This document shows, in pieces, positions 7,089 to 14,352 of a DNA stretch of 42,939 nucleotides. Within the stretch, counting starts at the first letter, position 1, and the number at the start of each line of letters is the position of its first letter. Source of the DNA: Bradyrhizobium tropiciagri (GTDB lineage Bacteria > Pseudomonadota > Alphaproteobacteria > Rhizobiales > Xanthobacteraceae); NCBI RefSeq assembly GCF_001189845.1, contig NZ_LFLZ01000075.1, positions 1-42,939 of the forward strand. Direction: 5' to 3'. Made by a program: the position numbers and the translations under genes. The notes beneath the pieces are model-generated. The model searched no databases and was not told the DNA's origin. It worked only from the letters and a program-made list of their open reading frames with translations.

Positions 7089-8675
7089 ATGGCCGGCTCG
7101 CGCGAGCGCAGGATTCCGCTTGCGGGCAGCAACCGCGCCGCGCCCGATGGCGCGACGCTGGTCGGCGATGTCGATCCGAACGAGCGGATCTCCATCGTGG
7201 TCTATGTCAAGCGGCGGACCCCGGACGAGTTTCAGCCGGGCAGCGCCGGTGATCTGGCCCGGCTCGCCAAGCCGGTCACGCGGCACCAGCTCGCAACGCA
7301 GCGCCACCGCAGCCATGCCCGCGCCGCCGCGCGGATCGCACGATTGGCGGCGGAGCGGGGATTGAGCGTCCTCGGCACCGATGTTGTCGCGCGCACCGTC
7401 GTGCTTGAAGGCACCGCAAGGCAGATGGCCGAGACCTTCGGCGCAACGCTTCGCATCTATCGTGACGGCCAGCGCGAATTTCGTGCGCGGGTCGGCGGCC
7501 TGACGGTGCCGGCCGAGATCGCGCCATGGACCCGCGCCATTCTCGGTTTCGATCAGCGCCCGCTCCGGACCAGGATGCCGCTTGTGCAGGCCCGCGCCGA
7601 CACGGGGAGCGACAGCGGGTTGTGGCCGACCGACATCGCCGCCCTCTACGGCATTCCGCTCGATCGCGACGTGTCGTCGATCTGCGTCGGCATCGTCGCG
7701 CTCGGCGGCGGCTATCTCCAGAGCGATCTCGCGATGGCGCTGACCGGCATGAACCGGCAGCCGCCGGTCGTCGTCAATGTGCCGCAGACCGGTAACGACA
7801 GCGGTCTCGGCACCAACGATGTCGCCGATCAGGAGCTCGCGCTCGACCTCCAGGTGCTCGCCGGCCTGCTGCCGAAGGCCAAGATCGTGGTCTACTTTGC
7901 CGAGAACTCCGCCGCCGGTCTCACCGACGCGATCCATCAGGCGGTGTTCGATGAGCAGCATGCGCCGCAGGTGATCTCGGTCAGCTGGGGCAGCGCGGAG
8001 AAATTCTGGACCGAGCCGGGGCGCGATGCGATGCAGGCGGTGCTAGCCGATGCCGCGCGGCTGCGGGTCAGCGTGCTGTTTGCCTCTGGCGATCAGCTTG
8101 CGACCAGCGGCCTGACCGACGGCAAGGTCCATGTCTGGTTTCCCGCCTCGAGCCCCTATGCGACGAGCTGCGGCGGCACGCAGCCGGTGCTTGCCGCGGG
8201 CAACGGGGCGGCCACGGCGGAGGCGGTCTGGAACGCCGGCGCGGTCGGCACCGGCGGCGGCATCAGCGATGCGTTTCCGGTCCCCGATTATCAGTCGCAT
8301 CTGACGCTGCCGAAGTCGCAGAACGACGGCGCGATCCGGCGCGGCGTCCCGGACGTCGCCTGCGCGGCCGCGGCGAGCCCGGGCTACCGCATCATCGTCA
8401 ACGGGCAGGCGATGGCGATGAGCGGGACCAGCGCCGCGACACCGCTATGGGCCGCCCTGGTCGCGATCGCGATCGCCACGCGCGGCGAGCAGATCGGCTT
8501 CCTCAATGCGGCGCTTTACGCCAATCCCGGCGCCTTCCGCGCGATCGAGCAGGGCAACAACCGCGTCGGCGGCAAGGGCTACGATGCCGGCCCCGGCTGG
8601 AGCGCCTGCACCGGGCTCGGCGTTCCCAGGGGCGCCGATGTTCTCGCCGCGCTGGCCGCGGTCCCGGTGGCGTAG
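7089..8675 (+). CDS. S53 family serine-carboxyl peptidase (sedolisin/kumamolisin-like)
   Basis: A 528-residue preproprotease. Residues about 20-160 form the pro-kumamolisin activation domain; the catalytic domain follows. Family catalytic residues are present: E249 and D253 (ExxLD pattern QELALD), oxyanion D335 (FASGD) and nucleophile S448 (MSGTSAATP). The C-terminal calcium loop is altered: the usual Asp of the FRDI motif is A485 (FRAIEQGNN) and the usual GWD is GWS505. No classical signal peptide is seen, which also holds for kumamolisin precursors as I recall them. The ATG at 7089 is 10 bp after the cytochrome-like gene stop. Acid-active endopeptidase activity is the family norm. It ends convergent with ctrA. 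Confidence 0.9.
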   Translation: MAGSRERRIPLAGSNRAAPDGATLVGDVDPNERISIVVYVKRRTPDEFQPGSAGDLARLAKPVTRHQLATQRHRSHARAAARIARLAAERGLSVLGTDVVARTVVLEGTARQMAETFGATLRIYRDGQREFRARVGGLTVPAEIAPWTRAILGFDQRPLRTRMPLVQARADTGSDSGLWPTDIAALYGIPLDRDVSSICVGIVALGGGYLQSDLAMALTGMNRQPPVVVNVPQTGNDSGLGTNDVADQELALDLQVLAGLLPKAKIVVYFAENSAAGLTDAIHQAVFDEQHAPQVISVSWGSAEKFWTEPGRDAMQAVLADAARLRVSVLFASGDQLATSGLTDGKVHVWFPASSPYATSCGGTQPVLAAGNGAATAEAVWNAGAVGTGGGISDAFPVPDYQSHLTLPKSQNDGAIRRGVPDVACAAAASPGYRIIVNGQAMAMSGTSAATPLWAALVAIAIATRGEQIGFLNAALYANPGAFRAIEQGNNRVGGKGYDAGPGWSACTGLGVPRGADVLAALAAVPVA

Positions 8676-8680
8676 ACTGC

Positions 8681-8714
8681 CAAAAACAAAAACCCCGCCA
8701 TTTGCGGCGGGGTT
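8681..8714 (-). terminator. Rho-independent terminator of ctrA
   Basis: A perfect 9-bp stem AACCCCGCC (8691-8699) / GGCGGGGTT (8706-8714) with a 6-nt loop. Read on the minus strand it is followed by a T-rich tract (TTTTTGTTTTTG), so it terminates ctrA transcription. It may also help end the convergent sedolisin transcript. Confidence 0.85.
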
Positions 8715-8737
8715 CAGGAGGTTTGCTGCAGAAAGCG

Positions 8738-9439
8738 TCAGGCGGGAATGCGCTCGTCGGCCTCGTGCGGCTCGCGCAGCACGTAGCCGCGGCCCCACAC
8801 GGTCTCGATGAAGTTGCGGCCCTCGGAGGCGTTGGCGAGCTTCTTGCGGAGCTTGCAGATGAAGACGTCGATGATCTTCAGCTCCGGCTCATCCATGCCG
8901 CCGTAGAGGTGATTGAGGAACATTTCCTTGGTGAGCGTGGTGCCCTTGCGGAGCGAGAGCAGCTCCAGCATCTGGTATTCCTTGCCGGTCAGGTGCACGC
9001 GCTGACCGCCGACCTCGACCGTCTTGGTGTCCAGGTTAACCACGAGATCGCCGGTCTGGATGACCGACTGGGCGTGACCCTTGGAGCGGCGCACGATCGC
9101 GTGGATGCGGGCGACCAGCTCGTCCTTGTGGAAGGGTTTGGTCATGTAGTCGTCGGCGCCGACGCCGAGACCCTTGACCTTGTCCTCGATGCCGGCGAGG
9201 CCGGAGAGGATCAGAATGGGAGTCTTGATCTTCGAAACCCGGAGCTGCTTGAGCACGTCGTAGCCGGACATGTCGGGCAGGTTGAGGTCGAGCAGGATGA
9301 TGTCGTAGTCGTAAAGCTTGCCGAGATCGACGCCTTCTTCACCGAGGTCCGTCGTGTAGACGTTGAAACTCTCGGATTTGAGCATCAATTCGATCGACTG
9401 CGCGACGGCGCTATCATCTTCAATCAGCAAAACGCGCAT
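8738..9439 (-). CDS. ctrA: Cell-cycle master response regulator CtrA
   Basis: A 233-residue OmpR-family regulator: receiver domain (1-120; D8-D9, phospho-acceptor D51 in LLDLNLP, K of YMTKPF near 102-107), then a winged-helix DNA-binding domain. The sequence MRVLLIEDDSAVAQSIELML and the wing region KIIDVFICKLRKKL are diagnostic of alphaproteobacterial CtrA. CtrA controls cell division, flagellar and chemotaxis genes by binding TTAA-N7-TTAA. Here it is divergent from fliI-fliJ across a 367-bp region with five GANTC sites. A hairpin terminator follows the gene. The C-terminus ends EPHEADERIPA, slightly different from the Caulobacter tail. Confidence 0.97.
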   Translation of the reverse strand: MRVLLIEDDSAVAQSIELMLKSESFNVYTTDLGEEGVDLGKLYDYDIILLDLNLPDMSGYDVLKQLRVSKIKTPILILSGLAGIEDKVKGLGVGADDYMTKPFHKDELVARIHAIVRRSKGHAQSVIQTGDLVVNLDTKTVEVGGQRVHLTGKEYQMLELLSLRKGTTLTKEMFLNHLYGGMDEPELKIIDVFICKLRKKLANASEGRNFIETVWGRGYVLREPHEADERIPA

Positions 9440-9806
9440 GCCAGTCCCCTATAGTCGCCGCTCCGGGCGTCAGGTCGGCCGCACTTGCGGCACTCACAAA
9501 ACGCCTTTGAACAACTGATTCGGATCCTGACGAGATATGGTTAACAAAAACTGATTCCTCGACGCAAGCTCTAACCGTGCAATTTTTGTCGAATCGCCCT
9601 AAGATATTGCGTAGAAGAAGCTTTTCCTAACCGCGCTCGTTCAGTTTCCACATTAAGAGACGGGCCTAACCGACTCTCGCGACTCGCCCTTCTTCTGATG
9701 GGCAAGCGACCTCAGTCACCAAAGACAGTGACGCAATGATTAATGATGCGGGTAAACACGAAGTTAAGCGGCTGGAGCAAAATCGCGGAAACTTAAGGTT
9801 TTCGCA
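9440..9806. promoter_or_regulatory. ctrA-fliI divergent control region with GANTC cluster
   Basis: A 367-bp AT-rich divergent region. Five CcrM methylation sites (GANTC) lie at 9517, 9553, 9591, 9672 and 9681, all within 169 bp. A TTAAC half-site is at 9541-9545, and TAACCG occurs three times (9572, 9628, 9667). In Caulobacter and relatives, ctrA transcription is controlled by GANTC methylation and by CtrA itself, so this arrangement fits. Exact promoters are not resolved by eye. Confidence 0.7.
9753..9767. promoter_or_regulatory. Probable CtrA box upstream of fliI
   Basis: TAAA-N7-TTAA, seven of eight positions of the CtrA consensus TTAA-N7-TTAA with correct 7-nt spacing, ending 39 bp before the fliI start. 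Another TTAA is at 9793-9796, close to the start codon. Confidence 0.55.
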
Positions 9807-11132
9807 ATGAAGGCCCTCGCGGAGCAGATCGGCGACATCGACGGCGTCAATATTTATGGCCGTGTCGTCGGCGTCCGCGGGCTGATGGTCGAGATCGCCG
9901 GACCCATTCACGCGATGTCGGTCGGCGCGCGCATCGTGATCGACGTCGGCGCCGGACGCTTCATCCCGGCCGAGGTGATCGGCTTCTCCGGCGAGAACGC
10001 GGTGGTGATGCCGTTCGGCGGACTCGAAGGCGTCAGGCGCGGTTGCCGCGCCGTCATCGCCAATGCGGCGAGCCAGGTGCGGCCGTCGCCCGCCTGGCTC
10101 GGCCGCGTCGTCAATGCGATGGGCGAACCGATCGACGGCAAGGGGCCGCTGCCGCAAGGCGCCTCGCCAATGTCCTATCGCAACTCGCCGCCGCCGGCGC
10201 ATTCGCGCAAGCGGGTCGGGCCGCCGCTCGACCTCGGCGTGCGCGGCCTCAATACTTTCCTGACCTGCTGCCGCGGCCAGCGGCTCGGCATCTTCGCTGG
10301 AAGCGGCGTCGGCAAGTCGGTGCTGCTGTCGATGCTGGCGCGTAATGTCGATGCCGCGATCTCGGTGATTGGGCTGATCGGCGAACGCGGCCGCGAGGTG
10401 CAGGAATTCCTCCAGGAGGATCTCGGCGAGGAAGGGCTGGCGCGCTCGGTCGTGGTGGTCGCCACCTCGGACGAGCCGGCGCTGATGCGGCGCCAGGCGG
10501 CCTATCTCACGCTGGCCATCGCGGAGTATTTCCGCGACGAGGACAAGGACGTGTTGTGCCTGATGGACTCGGTGACGCGCTTTGCGATGGCGCAGCGCGA
10601 GATCGGGCTCTCGGCGGGCGAGCCGCCGACCGCCAAGGGCTACACGCCGACCGTGTTCACCGAACTGCCGAAGCTGTTGGAGCGGGCAGGGCCCGGCACC
10701 GGCGCCGGCACCATCACCGCGATCTTCACCGTGCTGGTCGACGGCGACGATCACAATGAGCCGATCGCCGACGCGGTGCGCGGCATCCTCGACGGTCATA
10801 TCGTGATGCAGCGGGCGATCGCCGAGCGCGGCCGCTATCCCGCCGTCAACATCCTGAAGTCGGTCTCGCGCACCATGCCGAAGTCGGCCGACCCCAACTT
10901 CCTGCCCTTCATCAACAAGGCGCGGCAGGTGATGGCGACCTATGCCGATATGGAGGAATTGATCCGGCTCGGCGCCTACCGGCCGGGTTCCAGCCCCGAG
11001 GTCGACGAGGCGATCCGGCTGCATGAGCCGCTCGAGGCCTATCTGCGCCAGGCCAAGGACGAGGCGACCAGCCTCGGCGACGGCTACCGGCAACTTGCTC
11101 AAATCCTGTCGGGTTTGGAAACGGAACGCTAA
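9807..11132 (+). CDS. fliI: Flagellar export ATPase FliI
   Basis: A 441-residue RecA-fold ATPase related to F1 beta. It shows Walker A GSGVGKS (165-171), the IGERGREV motif (191-198), Walker B ending at D254 (VLCLMDSVTRFAMAQRE), and the type III secretion ATPase signature PTAKGYTPTVFTELPKLLERAG. It powers or supports unfolding and export of flagellar axial proteins at the cytoplasmic base of the basal body. The ATG at 9807 gives normal family length. fliJ follows after 108 bp, and ctrA is divergent upstream. Confidence 0.96.
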   Translation: MKALAEQIGDIDGVNIYGRVVGVRGLMVEIAGPIHAMSVGARIVIDVGAGRFIPAEVIGFSGENAVVMPFGGLEGVRRGCRAVIANAASQVRPSPAWLGRVVNAMGEPIDGKGPLPQGASPMSYRNSPPPAHSRKRVGPPLDLGVRGLNTFLTCCRGQRLGIFAGSGVGKSVLLSMLARNVDAAISVIGLIGERGREVQEFLQEDLGEEGLARSVVVVATSDEPALMRRQAAYLTLAIAEYFRDEDKDVLCLMDSVTRFAMAQREIGLSAGEPPTAKGYTPTVFTELPKLLERAGPGTGAGTITAIFTVLVDGDDHNEPIADAVRGILDGHIVMQRAIAERGRYPAVNILKSVSRTMPKSADPNFLPFINKARQVMATYADMEELIRLGAYRPGSSPEVDEAIRLHEPLEAYLRQAKDEATSLGDGYRQLAQILSGLETER

Positions 11133-11240
11133 CTTTGTCAGGCCATCATCCCCGGCACACCATAGCTATGCCGGCGGGGCCCAGCGGGGAGCCGGCTCTG
11201 TCCCGCGTTCAGATTTGGGACTTCTGGGGAGTATGAGTCG

Positions 11241-11660
11241 ATGAAGTCACGTGAAACGCTGATCCGCCTGAAGAAATTTCAGGTCGATGAAAAGCGCCGT
11301 CGGGTTACCCAGATCGAAGGCATGATCGCCGACTTCCAGCGCATGTCAGTCGAGCTCGAGCGCGAGATCCAGACCGAGCAGGAGCGCGCCGGGATCAATG
11401 ATCCCTCGCACTTCGCCTATCCCACCTATGCCAAGGCCGCGATCCAGCGCCGCGAGAACCTGACCCGCTCGGCCGACGAGTTGCGCGCCCAGCTCGACGA
11501 CGCCAAGGCGCTGCTGTCGGAAGCCTTCGAGGAGCTGAAGAAGGTGGAGCTGCTCGACGAGCGCGACCAGGCGCGCGAACGCGCGGAGGAGAGCGCTCGC
11601 GAGCAAGCCGACATGGATTCGATCGGCCTGATGCGGGCCCGTCTCGGCGTCATCGCCTGA
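11241..11660 (+). CDS. fliJ: Flagellar export chaperone/stalk protein FliJ
   Basis: A 139-residue, highly charged protein predicted almost entirely as coiled coil (long heptad-like stretches between about 10 and 125, many Glu/Arg/Lys). Size and position directly after fliI match FliJ, the gamma-subunit-like stalk that sits in the FliI hexamer and contacts FlhA. Primary sequence of FliJ is weakly conserved, so the call rests on coiled-coil character, length and gene order. A strong hairpin terminator follows at 11690-11717. Confidence 0.88.
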   Translation: MKSRETLIRLKKFQVDEKRRRVTQIEGMIADFQRMSVELEREIQTEQERAGINDPSHFAYPTYAKAAIQRRENLTRSADELRAQLDDAKALLSEAFEELKKVELLDERDQARERAEESAREQADMDSIGLMRARLGVIA

Positions 11661-11689
11661 ACCCTAGCTCCCTCCGCTGACCATCTTGC

Positions 11690-11717
11690 AAGCCCGGGCC
11701 GATCGCCCGGGCTTTTT
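11690..11717 (+). terminator. Rho-independent terminator after fliJ
   Basis: A GC-rich stem AGCCCGGGC / GCCCGGGCT (11691-11699 and 11705-11713) with a 5-nt loop, followed by TTTT. It ends the fliI-fliJ transcript. Confidence 0.85.
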
Positions 11718-11800
11718 GCTGGGCGCTGTCCACAAGCCCGCGACGTGCCGGCCTCTTGTCAGCCACTTGGCGGATCGTGCTGTTCCAAAATATGCTACCA

Positions 11801-11814
11801 CCGGTCCGGACCGG
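11801..11814. promoter_or_regulatory. Perfect 14-bp palindrome upstream of ECF sigma gene
   Basis: CCGGTCCGGACCGG reads the same on both strands and lies 59 bp before the sigma factor ATG. It could be an operator or simply a GC-rich chance palindrome. It is the only conspicuous element in the short promoter region. Confidence 0.3.
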
Positions 11815-11872
11815 ACGATCGGCGGCGCGGTGGCAATGAGGCGATGGGGGATGCAGGCTTGGAGGGCGCTGA

Positions 11873-12418
11873 ATGCTGACGCCGGCTGAGCTCGTCTGGC
11901 TGATCGCCGCCGTCGCCAAGGGGGATGAGGCCGCCTTCGAGCGGCTGTATGCCGCGACCCGCGCGAAACTCTTTGGCGTGGTGCTCCGTATCTTGCGGCG
12001 ACAGGACCTCGCCGAGGAGGTCATTCAGGAGGCTTACGTCAAGATCTGGAACAGCGCCGGGCAGTTCAACCCAGCCCTGTCTTCCCCGATCACGTGGATG
12101 ACGTCGATCGCGCGCAACCGCGCCATCGATGTGGTGCGCAAGCGAGGCGAGTCCTCGCTGGAAGAAGAGCCGGCCGCGATGGAAGTCGCCGCCGACCAGC
12201 CCGATCCGCTGGCGCGACGGGAGATGACGGAAGAGTTGAAGCGGCTGCTGGAGTGCGTCGGTCGCCTGGAGCCCGATCGTCAGAAGCTCGTGCTGCTCGC
12301 CTATTACAACGGCTGGAGCCGCGAGCAGCTCGCCGCAAAGTTCGAGACACCGGTGAATACGGTGAAGACCTGGCTGCGCCGCAGCCTGATGGATATCCGG
12401 GAGTGTCTTGGACTCTGA
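11873..12418 (+). CDS. ECF-type RNA polymerase sigma factor
   Basis: A 181-residue sigma factor with regions 2 and 4 only. Region 2 includes EEVIQEAYVKIW and SSPITWMTSIARNRAIDVVRKR (-10 recognition and melting). Region 4 is LEPDRQKLVLLAYYNGWSREQLAAKFETPVNTVKTWLRRSL (-35 binding HTH). The linker is short and acidic. Its partner anti-sigma gene begins 3 bp after the stop, so the pair forms an operon of the SigK/RskA type. ECF factors direct RNA polymerase to stress or envelope regulons once released from a membrane anti-sigma. The inducing signal cannot be told from sequence. The start ATG at 11873 is 4 residues before the conserved helix. Confidence 0.92.
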   Translation: MLTPAELVWLIAAVAKGDEAAFERLYAATRAKLFGVVLRILRRQDLAEEVIQEAYVKIWNSAGQFNPALSSPITWMTSIARNRAIDVVRKRGESSLEEEPAAMEVAADQPDPLARREMTEELKRLLECVGRLEPDRQKLVLLAYYNGWSREQLAAKFETPVNTVKTWLRRSLMDIRECLGL

Positions 12419-12421
12419 TTG

Positions 12422-13405
12422 ATGGCCTATAGCGAAGACCATATCGCGCTCGCCGCGGAATATGCGCTCGGTACGCTCGATGCCGACGAGCGCACGCAGG
12501 TCGAGACCATGATGGCCGTCGACACCGAGTTCGCCGCGCTCGTGCAGGCCTGGGAATTCAGGCTCGGGCCGCTGAACCAGATGGTCGGCCTGGTCGAGCC
12601 GCGCCCGGTGGTCTGGGAGAACATCAAGGCGGCGATCGGCCATGCCAGCGCGCCGCAGGCGCCGCTGCTGCTGCCCGAGACGCCGGCCGCCACGGTGACG
12701 TCGCCGCCACCGACACCGATCGCGGACGATGTCGAATTCGGCTCGGCGTTCGATCCGGAGCCTTCGCAGTCGCCACAGATCCCGCAGCCCGCCGAGGCCC
12801 GCCGGGCATCGGTCCGGGCGCGTTTTGGCATCGACGACAGCCAGGTGATCGCGCTGACGAGCCGCATGAAGCGCTGGCGCGGCATCGCGTCGGCCGCGAC
12901 AGCGATCGCGGCCGCGCTGCTGGTGACGCTCGGCCTGCAGATCTACCGGCCCGATGCCTTGCCGAACGCGATCCGGCCGCAGCCGCGCATCCAGACCGTG
13001 GAAGTGAAGACGCCCGCGCCGGCCTTCACGCCGTCGGCGCAATATGTCGCGCTGTTGCAGGGCCAGAATGGCGGGCCGGCCTTCATCATGACCATCGACG
13101 GCGCGACCAAGAACTTCACCGTGCGCAAGGTCGGCGCCGCCTCGGAGCCCGGCAAGAGCTTCGAGCTCTGGCTGATCTCCGACAAGCTGCCGCAGCCGCG
13201 CTCGCTCGGCGTGATCGGCGCCGATGATTTCACCGCGCGTCCGGTGCTGTCGGGCTACGATCCCGACGTGATCAACGGCGCCACCTACGCGGTGACCGTC
13301 GAACAGGCCGGCGGTTCGCCGAACGGCCAGCCGACCTCGGCGCCGATCTTCACCGGCAAGCTGATCGAGACCGTGCGGCCTGGGTCAGGTTCGACGCCGC
13401 GATAG
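12422..13405 (+). CDS. RskA-family membrane anti-sigma factor
   Basis: A 327-residue protein. The N-terminal anti-sigma domain (about 1-75) has HIALAAEYALGTLDADER typical of RskA-like proteins, with no zinc-binding HxxxCxxC. A Pro/Ala-rich linker (about 76-130) leads to one transmembrane helix (about 155-173), and then a periplasmic C-terminal domain with GPAFIMTIDG, KSFELWLISD and SLGVIGADDF. It would hold the upstream sigma factor at the membrane until a signal is sensed. The ATG at 12422 is preferred over an in-frame TTG three bases earlier. The gene is followed by a palindromic repeat and a terminator. Confidence 0.9.
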   Translation: MAYSEDHIALAAEYALGTLDADERTQVETMMAVDTEFAALVQAWEFRLGPLNQMVGLVEPRPVVWENIKAAIGHASAPQAPLLLPETPAATVTSPPPTPIADDVEFGSAFDPEPSQSPQIPQPAEARRASVRARFGIDDSQVIALTSRMKRWRGIASAATAIAAALLVTLGLQIYRPDALPNAIRPQPRIQTVEVKTPAPAFTPSAQYVALLQGQNGGPAFIMTIDGATKNFTVRKVGAASEPGKSFELWLISDKLPQPRSLGVIGADDFTARPVLSGYDPDVINGATYAVTVEQAGGSPNGQPTSAPIFTGKLIETVRPGSGSTPR

Positions 13406-13446
13406 GCCAGGCGCCTCGTCGTCGGAGACTGTCGGAAGCGGTAACC

Positions 13447-13533
13447 CCGTCATTGCGAGGAGCGGAGCGACGAAGCAATCCATACTTCCGCAGATGCGGA
13501 GACATGGATTGCTTCGCTTCGCTCGCAATGACG
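13447..13533. repeat. Dispersed palindromic repeat, family C, copy 1
   Basis: An inverted repeat of about 87 bp with outer arms CGTCATTGCGAG / CTCGCAATGACG and inner arms GAAGCAATCCAT / ATGGATTGCTTC. A close copy is at 39465-39548. It lies 41 bp downstream of the anti-sigma gene. Confidence 0.88.
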
Positions 13534-13592
13534 TGGAGAGGGCTGTGCGCGCTGGGGTCGGCGATTGGGTTGAATGCCACCCGCACAAAAAA

Positions 13593-13621
13593 GAAAACGC
13601 CCGTGGGGAGCGGGCGTTTTC
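13593..13621. terminator. Bidirectional hairpin terminator
   Basis: A perfect 11-bp stem GAAAACGCCCG / CGGGCGTTTTC with a 7-nt loop. It has T-runs within the 3' arm on the plus strand and a T-rich tract on the minus strand too, so it can end both the anti-sigma transcript and the convergent small minus-strand gene. Confidence 0.75.
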
Positions 13622-13732
13622 GATAGTCAACTTGGGGGTAGTTGGGGTCTTAAATATCCACGCAGCGACTTTGGGGGGCTGTAAAGAACACTACGTGAAT
13701 TCCTGAAACTCTCCTGTTAGCGAGCCTGCCGA

Positions 13733-13933
13733 TCAACGGACCAGCGAGTTGCTCGAGCTCGTGATTGCCACCGGCTTGCCGGCCTTCATCACACGCGCCG
13801 TCTGGGTGTAACCCTCGTCCGACGAATTGTGCGCCGAGATGCCGAAACCAGCGACCAGGATACCGGCGACCAACGCCACGACCACAATCTTCAGATGCGT
13901 CGTACGATCAGCGCTGTAGATCGAGTGGTTCAT
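13733..13933 (-). CDS. Small single-span membrane protein
   Basis: A 66-residue protein: a short polar N-terminus (MNHSIYSADRTTHLK), one hydrophobic helix at about 15-33 (KIVVVALVAGILVAGFGIS), then a polar extracytoplasmic tail ending ITSSSNSLVR. A good Shine-Dalgarno (AGGAG) precedes the ATG. I believe close relatives are common in Bradyrhizobium, often annotated as hypothetical. It has its own upstream region of more than 400 bp and a terminator downstream, so it is a stand-alone gene. No function can be assigned. Confidence 0.75.
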   Translation of the reverse strand: MNHSIYSADRTTHLKIVVVALVAGILVAGFGISAHNSSDEGYTQTARVMKAGKPVAITSSSNSLVR

Positions 13934-14352
13934 GGAAGTCTCCTGCCGCCTTCCTGCTCTCTGTCAATCTGTCGGTTCGGTCTACTGCCCGGTTCAACGT
14001 CTCGTGCCTCGCTAACGTAGGATTTGCCGATTCCGTTCCCCAGAGGTCATCACAAGGGCGTGATGAGACGTGATCGGGCGCGATCAAAGATGACCCTTTG
14101 GTAATCTAGAGTCGCATTAAACCAATGTAATATCAGTATCTTGAACGAATGCTGGGATGCTGCATCCCAGATAGGTCCGTTTCGGTCTGTTCCACACAAA
14201 TCAGTTGCCTGTGGCGAGAAAACACAGACGAAAACGCAAGTGATTTGCGGCCGCTAGAGCATTTTCGAATGATGCGGCCGCCCGGTTCGCGTGACGACAA
14301 CGCGTCAGATAACAACCCAGGGCTTCGGTTCCGCTCGGCCAGAATCGAAGCT
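13934..14352. other. Intergenic region with hairpin and repeat remnants
   Basis: This 419-bp stretch lies between the small membrane gene start and the flhA end, and I find no convincing gene. It holds a hairpin CTGGGATG-CTG-CATCCCAG (14152-14170), and a repeat-like block at about 14255-14315 (TAGAGCATTTTCGA...ACGCGTCAGATAACAA) that I recognise from memory as a common Bradyrhizobium intergenic element. Two GCGGCCGC sites lie at 14247 and 14274. The promoter of the small membrane gene should be near 13950-14100. Confidence 0.6.
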
